From the NCBI GenBank assembly GCA_028671895.1, contig CM053803.1, positions 44,886,786-44,950,785 on the forward strand: 64,000 nt of DNA, in the 5' to 3' direction. The number at the start of each line of letters is the position of its first letter. Position 1 is the stretch's first letter. The position numbers were made by a program, and so were the translations under genes. The notes under the pieces were generated by a model. That model was not told the origin of the DNA and made no database searches. It saw nothing but the letters and a program-made list of their open reading frames with translations. Positions 58,158-64,000 of this stretch are shown in pieces. Source of the stretch: Oenanthe sinensis. Its lineage: Eukaryota; Streptophyta; Magnoliopsida; Apiales; Apiaceae.

Positions 58158-58806
58158 TATGTTCTAGTTTCGAGAAAGGATATCACTTCAAAACTAAATT
58201 TTATAACTGTTGACGAACAGAACCCAGCCGAATTTTGTTTTTAACGAGTCAAATTTAACTTTTTTTCGACGAGCCGAGCTGACCTTTCTTATCGCACAAA
58301 AAATGTGTTCGAGCTCGAGCTCATTAACGAATCGAGCCGCACTCGAGCTCTTATCGAACCGAGTCGAGCTGAGCCGAGTTCGAGCCCTTAATAAGCTACT
58401 CGCGAATAGTTAAATTTTACATAAAAAAATGGTTCAAACCCACTTGACCCAACTAATTATCGATTTTTGACTCAACTTAATATTAAATTTTAATCTATTA
58501 TCCCAAATGATTCACATATTAAATATATGAATTGTAATTTTAAACTTAAAACCCTAAAAAATTATAAAAGTATTCAGAATATATTCTATTTTTTCGAGTT
58601 TTAATGAGCCGAACGAGCTCGAGTCGAGCTCGAGCAGAACGAGCTCGAGTCGAGCTCGAGCAGAACGAGCTCGAGCCGAACATACTAAAAGCTCGGCTCG
58701 AGCTCGTTTTCATAACAAACACATTTTTGTGTTCAAGCTTGAGCTCGAGCCCTTAACAAGCGGATCTCAAGCTGTTCGCGAACTACCCGACACGTGAACA
58801 ACCCTA
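58158..58806. mobile_element. GAGCTCGAGCC-rich element, copy 2 (possibly hAT-type MITE)
   Basis: Direct repeat of 47350-47970, with a cluster of perfect GAGCTCGAGTCGAGCTCGAG units at 58610-58690. The right end GTGAACAACCCTACTA reads TAGGGTTGTTCAC on the other strand, as at the ends of plant hAT-type elements. The left end is not clear. The AC-rich frame across it is not a gene. Confidence 0.5.
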
Positions 58807-59049
58807 CTATATTTACTTTCAACTTTTTATCTCTCTTTTAACGCATAAATGGTTGGTAATTCACATCTTAATCATTTTTGATAAAACCACATAATCTAGA
58901 ATCCCCAACCAATAATAAATTAAATTGTTTTAATAGTAATTCTCCGAATTTCCCAACCAATAATAAGTTTTCATTTGAAATTTAACCTAAAAAATTAAAT
59001 ATATTATGCAATACTATCAGTTTTCAAATAATATCGTAAAAATGTTGGT

Positions 59050-59573
59050 TTTTTCTCCACAAGTTAAATTACTATTTCATAACGAAATATATAGCTCAAC
59101 TAGCTTGAAGGTTGAATTAATCGCATCATTTGTACGACGTGTTCGTATTTACAGACCTTAATTTGTTATTCAACATTAAAATGGGCAGACAATTTTTATT
59201 TAACACTTGTAAAAATAAATTTTAATTAAATATTGGACAAACATATATTAGGCATTAAAATAAATGATAAATGATAATGTTCACATATCAACTCAATCGA
59301 AATGCACAAAGTTTGTCGTATGCATTTAGCTTGACAAAAATCGGTTAAAGTCGAGCAAAAATTTTAGACAACCTCTAAGAAATTTGAGACAATCTTAGCT
59401 AGCGTACATAATTATTTAAAATAGAAATATATTATAATTTTTCCATCCACTCCGAAATTATAATTTCAATTTGACTTTATAGGTTAAATTTGTCAATTTT
59501 GAACAATAAATATAATCTATTTTACAATTAATATAAATTATAAATCAGTAATTTGTAGCCGACATTTTAAAGC
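59050..59573 (+). repeat. Close copy of the distal peroxidase promoter, truncated at a junction
   Basis: Follows 48008-48540 closely up to GCCGACATTTTAAAGCTG (59573) and there passes abruptly into the copia reading frame. The proximal part with the TATA box is missing. Confidence 0.8.
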
Positions 59574-60942
59574 TGAGTTACCTGATGTTGCTGCTCAATT
59601 ATCCAGTGTGGTCCAGGACATTTCTCATATTAAAATCAAGCTCACTGGTGTTGATAATACAACTTCTCTGCTCAATACAAGATTTGACAGAATTCACTCC
59701 CTTCAATTATCCAAAGAGGTTGCCTTCAAAGATGCTCTAGCTGCTATCACTACAACTCAAGCCTCTCTCCAAACTACAGTATCTGATTTGACCACTAAAG
59801 TTGATTCAGTTATTGCAGCCCAGGCAAATATCTCCACTGTTCTTGAGCAGATTCTTTTGGCTGTCACCAGTAATGATGATGTCAAAAAGGGGGAGACGGA
59901 GAAACAAGGTGAGTCCTCCAGGAAACATAAGGATGAAGGATGCAAGGATAAATCAAGGGGAGTTAAAAGGAGGAGAGATGGTGATGATGGTAGTTCTCAT
60001 GGTCCTAGGGGTCTTGATGATGTGCAACAAAAGTAATCTGGAGTAGCAAGAACTCAAACACATCAGTCAGGGACTAGATATGGGAAATCAGAGTCTAAGT
60101 CAGACTCTGATAAGCAAAGAAAGAAGTCAGACTCTGATGCAACTCAAGAACCTTCATACTGGAAGTGCAGTCAATCAAATCTGCAACTTAGAGCTAAAAA
60201 GAAGATAGGTCTTGGAGGATTTGAAGAATCTGACATTGACAGAACATTTACTCTAACCAGGGATCCTCAATCATTGACAGATAGGCAGTTTGAGAAGATC
60301 GCTCAAAAGCACTTAAATAAAGTGGTGTCTACTCAAATTGTTTATAATGTTTTTGAAACAAAGATACAAGGAGGTCAGGGAGGTACAGAAAAGGTGAAAA
60401 ATGAGATGCTGGTTTACTTCTTAGAAGGTGGAAGTGTAAGATGGATTAGTCAATCAAATTTTATCTTTTTCAAACAGGCTGAGGAACTACAGTATATCAG
60501 ATTTCTTCTTCAAATTGCGTATGAAGTTAACAAGAGCAAAGAAGCTGTCACACACAAATGGTTCAAGGAGATTGATAGGAAGCTGACTTTGCACAGACAG
60601 GCAAATCGACAAATGGGCAAATTTTCTTTAAAATATGTTGATACTGAGGGAAATGATCAAGTCATGCCATTGGAAGAAAAACAGCTTAAATTTCAAGAAG
60701 GTGTGGGTCATTACTTTGGGTTTCAGCCTATGAGTGGGAAAGTTAGTGTTCTGATATTGAAGGACTTAAAAGATCAAGAAAGCAGTGCAAATGATCTGAG
60801 AGCAGCTTACTGTCAAATCAAATGTTCAAATGAAGAAATGAAGAAATTAAAGAAGTTTGTTGGTGAAGCTCTTGCAATTGTGGAAGAAAATATGCTGAAC
60901 TCATTTTTGAAGAATAATCCAGCCTTTGAGAAGATTAAATAA
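59574..60942 (+). pseudogene. 3' ORF of a Sirevirus-like Ty1/copia element
   Basis: One frame runs from 59574 to TAA 60940-60942, interrupted only by TAA 60034-60036. The N-terminal part is a coiled coil (LTTKVDSVIAAQANISTVLE), followed by a Lys/Asp/Ser-rich region (KHKDEGCKDKSRGVKRRRDG) and a globular C-terminal part (60240-60942). It stands directly before a purine tract and LTR, where Sireviruses such as SIRE1 carry an extra ORF. No transmembrane segment is evident, so an envelope role is not supported. The 5' part of the element is missing. Confidence 0.6.
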
Positions 60943-61056
60943 GAAGTAATTCTTTTTTCTTTATAATTCTTTTATACTGTTCTAGATTAATAGTTTTATT
61001 CTTTAGTTTTGACATCATCAAACCTGGATTTATGCTTACATTTTATAAAGCATAAA

Positions 61057-61067
61057 TAGAGGGAGAT
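61057..61067 (+). promoter_or_regulatory. Copia polypurine tract
   Basis: AGAGGGAGAT directly precedes the LTR start TGTTAGGAAT, as in Sirevirus elements. Confidence 0.7.
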
Positions 61068-61814
61068 TGTTAGGAATATATTCATTTGATGATGTACAAA
61101 ATACTAGAACATGGTCTAGATTAGTTTATCTGTAATAAGTCTTTCTAGTCTCTGAAATGTATAATCAGAGTCTAGATAGTCAACATTCATGTTACTTGTA
61201 CTTAGCAGAATTTCTGTAGAAAGTGAAACCAGAGTCTGCATAAAGATCAGAGTCTGGAAGGTGATCAGAGTCTATAGACTATCAGAGTCTACATGTGATC
61301 AGAGTCTGAAAATCATCAGAGTCTGAAGATTTCAGAGTCTATACAGTTGAGGATAAATTTGGAAGAAGATCACAGGAATAGAAAGTCTTCGAAGATCAAT
61401 ATAAATATATTGCAGATATGCTATGGGAAAGAAAGAGAATTCTAGAAGGAAACTGTCAACTAATAATTAGGGATTTTATTCCTATTGTAATTTTACTTTC
61501 TGTTATTAGTTGATAGGCAACTCTCTATATAAACTCTATGTAACCTAATTGTAAAGGTGTGGAAGTCGAAGCATAATTGTATGAGTGTAATTTTGTGAGA
61601 GCATAGAGATAGAGAGAGTTGCTGTGATAAACACAGAGAAGCTGCTAGGGTTTGTGTACACCCTAGGAGAGTTTTGTATTCACAAATCAATAATACAAAA
61701 CAGTACTTACTCATATTTTTGTGTTTGAGTTTGTTCTTAATTTGATTTTAAATCAGGCAGAAAAGACATACAAGTATTCAACCCCCCCTTTCTACTTGTA
61801 CGACTGGGAAAACA
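61068..61814 (+). repeat. 3' LTR of the + strand copia element
   Basis: Begins TGTTAGGAATATATTC. It contains eight CAGAGTCT motifs (61160-61345), a TATA-type CTATATAAACTC near 61524 and the ATTCAACCCCCCCTTTCTA signature near the end (61776-61794) typical of Sirevirus LTRs. The right end is approximate; no target duplication is seen because the left end of the element is missing. Confidence 0.7.
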
Positions 61815-62502
61815 TCTATGTAGAACTTTTGCCTAAGTCGAAATTTTACCAAATAGAAATTCTATCCAAGTCGAAATTTCTAAGTAGAAATTTTGTTCAA
61901 GTCAAAATTTCTATGTAGAAATTCTCAAGTAGAAATTCTCATGTAGAAATTTTCAAGTAGAAATTCTCAAGTAGAAATTCTATGTAGAACTTTTGTCCTT
62001 AGAGAAAATTTGTTGCAGGTCACTTTTAATATTGAATAAACAATATTATTTTTCACACTTTTTGACTTTTGTGTCTTATTTCACCTAACTCACCTAACAC
62101 CCACGTGATAGGTACAGAGTCTTCTGTAAATTCATTTTGTGCAGTGAGTATGTTGTCCAATCAAAAGCCAATAACGCCTTTTTCACTTTTTGTCTTTTGA
62201 AAAGGAAATCAAAAGTTGTTGGGTTTGTCTTCTTTATCAAGAACAGTGATGAATACGTGAAGAACACCACAAACCAAAGTACCTAGTATAATTCACAAAA
62301 ATTATCTAAAATCCACCTAAGCTAAATAATCACACCTGGAGTATTTAAATAATTTTTAGGATGAGTTTTCACTGAGAAAAGAATTAAAGCACACTTTTCA
62401 AGAAATGCTTGAAAAGTAGATCTGGAAATGAAAACTCACTAATCTTCTACCAAACACAAGGATCCATGTTTTGTATGTCAAACATATAGCTCTGATACCA
62501 AT
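61812..62502 (-). mobile_element. 5' internal region of a - strand copia element, with AGTAGAAATTCT repeats
   Basis: On -, the primer site TGGTATCAGAGCTATATG (complementary to initiator tRNA-Met) lies at 62499-62482, directly after the LTR. It is followed by an untranslated region with TTTCAAGCATTTC. 61840-61990 carries about ten tandem AAGTAGAAATTCT-type units. No gag frame is recognised; the element is truncated here. Confidence 0.6.
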
Positions 62503-63825
62503 TGTTAGGTCCAAATGTGTTGTAGAGGGGGGGTGAATATAACTTTTTATCTTATGAAGCAATAAATACTATGTAATAAATGAACATAATGATTCAAGGA
62601 ATATATGTCTTATATATAACTTAAAAGGGTTGCTACAACATTCATTACACTAGTACAACCGAAGTAAAGAGAGTAGTAAATGATACTAAGTTATGTGAAT
62701 ACTCTCTCTCTCTCTTTTACAAGTGTTTATCTTAATATTGCTCTCTTTGAAAAATTACACAAGTACTTCTATTTATATTACTTGTAATCTATGACTTGTA
62801 GTCTTCAAAAGATAAGATATGAGTGGCCCAATGTTCTCCACGTAAATCTTATCTTGTCTTAAAAGCTTGGAAATCGGCCAACCAGATGATGCCATGTGTC
62901 ATGTTGAAACTGTCCTCTATGTAGAACTTCTACACAGGAATTTCTACTCAGGTTCTATCTCGAACTTTAAGTAGATCTTCTACATAGGAATTTCTACTTA
63001 AGTTCTATCTCGAACTTTAAGTAGAACTTCTACATAGGAATTTCTACTTAGGTTCTATCTCGAACTTTAAGTAGAACTTCTACATAGGAATTTCTACTTA
63101 GGTTCTATCTCGAACTTTAAGTAGAACTTCTACATATGAATTTCTACTTAAGTTCTATCTCGAACTTTAAGTAGAACTTCTAGATAGCTTTCTTCCTTGA
63201 GTACTTAGAGAATATTTCCACCTCCAGAATTTCTACTTGGCTCTAAGTAGAAACTTATCTAGAATTTCTAGATAGGAATTTCTACATAGGTTCCCTAGTA
63301 AGTACTTAGAAAAATTCTGGGCTTCAACTTGAAACTTCAATGCAACATCTTGAACTTGTGATTTCTTCTTGTCTTCTATATTCTTCAACAAGCTCTTGAA
63401 CATGGATCTCTATTACTGACATAAACTTGCTATCAATGTCCTGACACTTGATGCAATGGTCTGGTTCATAAGTGACTAGTCTTGATAGGGTTCTTGCTTC
63501 TGAATAGATTACCATATTCAATTAGTAATGTGGCTTTCCAAAAGTTGCTTTCCTGCTTCTTCACTTGAAATCAATTAGCCTTATTGATACTGATAGTTAT
63601 GATCTTGATTCTTTAAGTTACAAATCACTGAGGCATGAACAACTTTGACTTGAACTTCTTCCAATGATTTCCTCTTTGATTGATCATAATTAACACGTTG
63701 AATTGTATCAATTACCTTGTCTTCATTTTGTATTGATTTCTGTGTAGGCGTAGTATTATTTACTTGTCCTGTTCTAGTGTTGAGTTATCACAATTACTAT
63801 TCATATAGCTTCGTAATCTCCAACA
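62503..63825 (-). repeat. 5' LTR of the - strand copia element
   Basis: On - it starts TGTTGGAGATTACGAAGC (63825) and ends ...GGACCTAACA (62503), followed by the primer site. Length is 1323 bases. The ACCCCCCCTCTAC signature lies near the end. It is inserted into the third Tat antisense gene family: 63826 onward continues at the position equivalent to 46146. Confidence 0.75.
62918..63187. repeat. 50-base tandem repeat inside the copia LTR
   Basis: Five nearly identical copies of a 50-base unit containing GGTTCTATCTCGAACTTTAA and GTAGAACTTCTACATAGGAA. Each unit includes the near-palindrome GTAGAACTTCTAC. Confidence 0.92.
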
Positions 63826-64000
63826 CAATAATTCAGTGAGAAGCTTAGAAAATGGAAATCACATAGCAATATCAAAAGGATAGTAGTAGAAAAAAATCCA
63901 ACCCTCAGATGTCCAATCAGCACCTGCGCCACCAATGGGCAAAAAAGCGTTGATATCAATGGTGTGGAAAGTCTTGAACTCTGCAAGCTTAGCCTCTTTC
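63826..64000 (-). pseudogene. Second copy of the Tat-3 antisense gene, cut by window end
   Basis: Nearly identical to 46146-46320, with a handful of base changes, and in the same orientation. It encodes the same N-terminal block with LPIGGAGADWTSEG-like residues. It runs off the right end of the window. Confidence 0.75.

Noticed and set aside
62918..63187. Direct repeats considered as a CRISPR-like array
   Set aside because: The copies are contiguous 50-base tandem units without unique spacers, in a plant retrotransposon LTR.

Overview
The window is repeat-rich plant nuclear DNA, very probably from a eudicot. Evidence: an intron-containing class III plant peroxidase gene with a secretion signal, plant-type Ty3/gypsy (Tat lineage) and Ty1/copia retrotransposons, En/Spm (CACTA), PIF/Harbinger and Stowaway-like DNA elements, an integrated plant pararetrovirus, and AT-rich intergenic DNA. 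There is no bacterial gene organisation. Clade below eudicot cannot be fixed by reading alone; the copia 3' reading frame is of a kind I associate with Apiales/Asterales, which is a weak hint.

Layout. 1-8928: decayed Tat-lineage Ty3/gypsy element (Tat-1), 5' end outside the window, with gag, protease, RT, two RNase H domains and integrase on +, an antisense gene on -, a 3' repeat zone and a 601-bp 3' LTR. 9020-11625: MITEs and a broken peroxidase fragment interrupted by an LTR-like insertion. 12277-13382: peroxidase gene copy A (-) with promoter and 5' flank to about 14660. 14660-17720: AT-rich, no genes seen. 17720-30610: tandem duplication of an approximately 1.25-kb unit carrying a PIF/Harbinger relic; the first copy is split by a full-length Tat element (Tat-2, LTRs 18702-19182 and 28522-29025). 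31118-32850: CACTA-like relic. 33480-41130: nearly full-length but disrupted endogenous caulimovirid (florendovirus-like gene order) with an intact second ORF and a recognisable promoter. 44200-47200: 3' end of a third Tat-like element with its antisense gene. 47350-50950: repeat plus peroxidase copy B (+), nearly identical to copy A and in inverted orientation. 51225-57065: degenerate CACTA element with plant En/Spm transposase-type and Ulp1-protease exons and a LysM exon that looks captured from the host. 57240-59575: extra copies of the distal peroxidase promoter and of a GAGCTCGAGCC-rich element. 59574-63825: 3' end of a Sirevirus-like copia element on + abutting a second copia LTR on -. 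63826-64000: second copy of the third Tat antisense gene, running off the window.

The only genes that look functional are the two peroxidases (332 residues each, three amino-acid differences). All polyproteins of the mobile elements carry stops or frame breaks. The most interesting points are: the antisense genes of the Tat elements, which keep a TATA box and, in Tat-2, canonical splice sites; a hairpin just upstream of the polypurine tract in both Tat elements; the pre-integration empty site of Tat-2 preserved in the neighbouring tandem copy; the pararetrovirus with an intact ORF2; and the LysM/Ulp1 content of the CACTA element. All identities are estimates by eye; no alignments or database searches were run.
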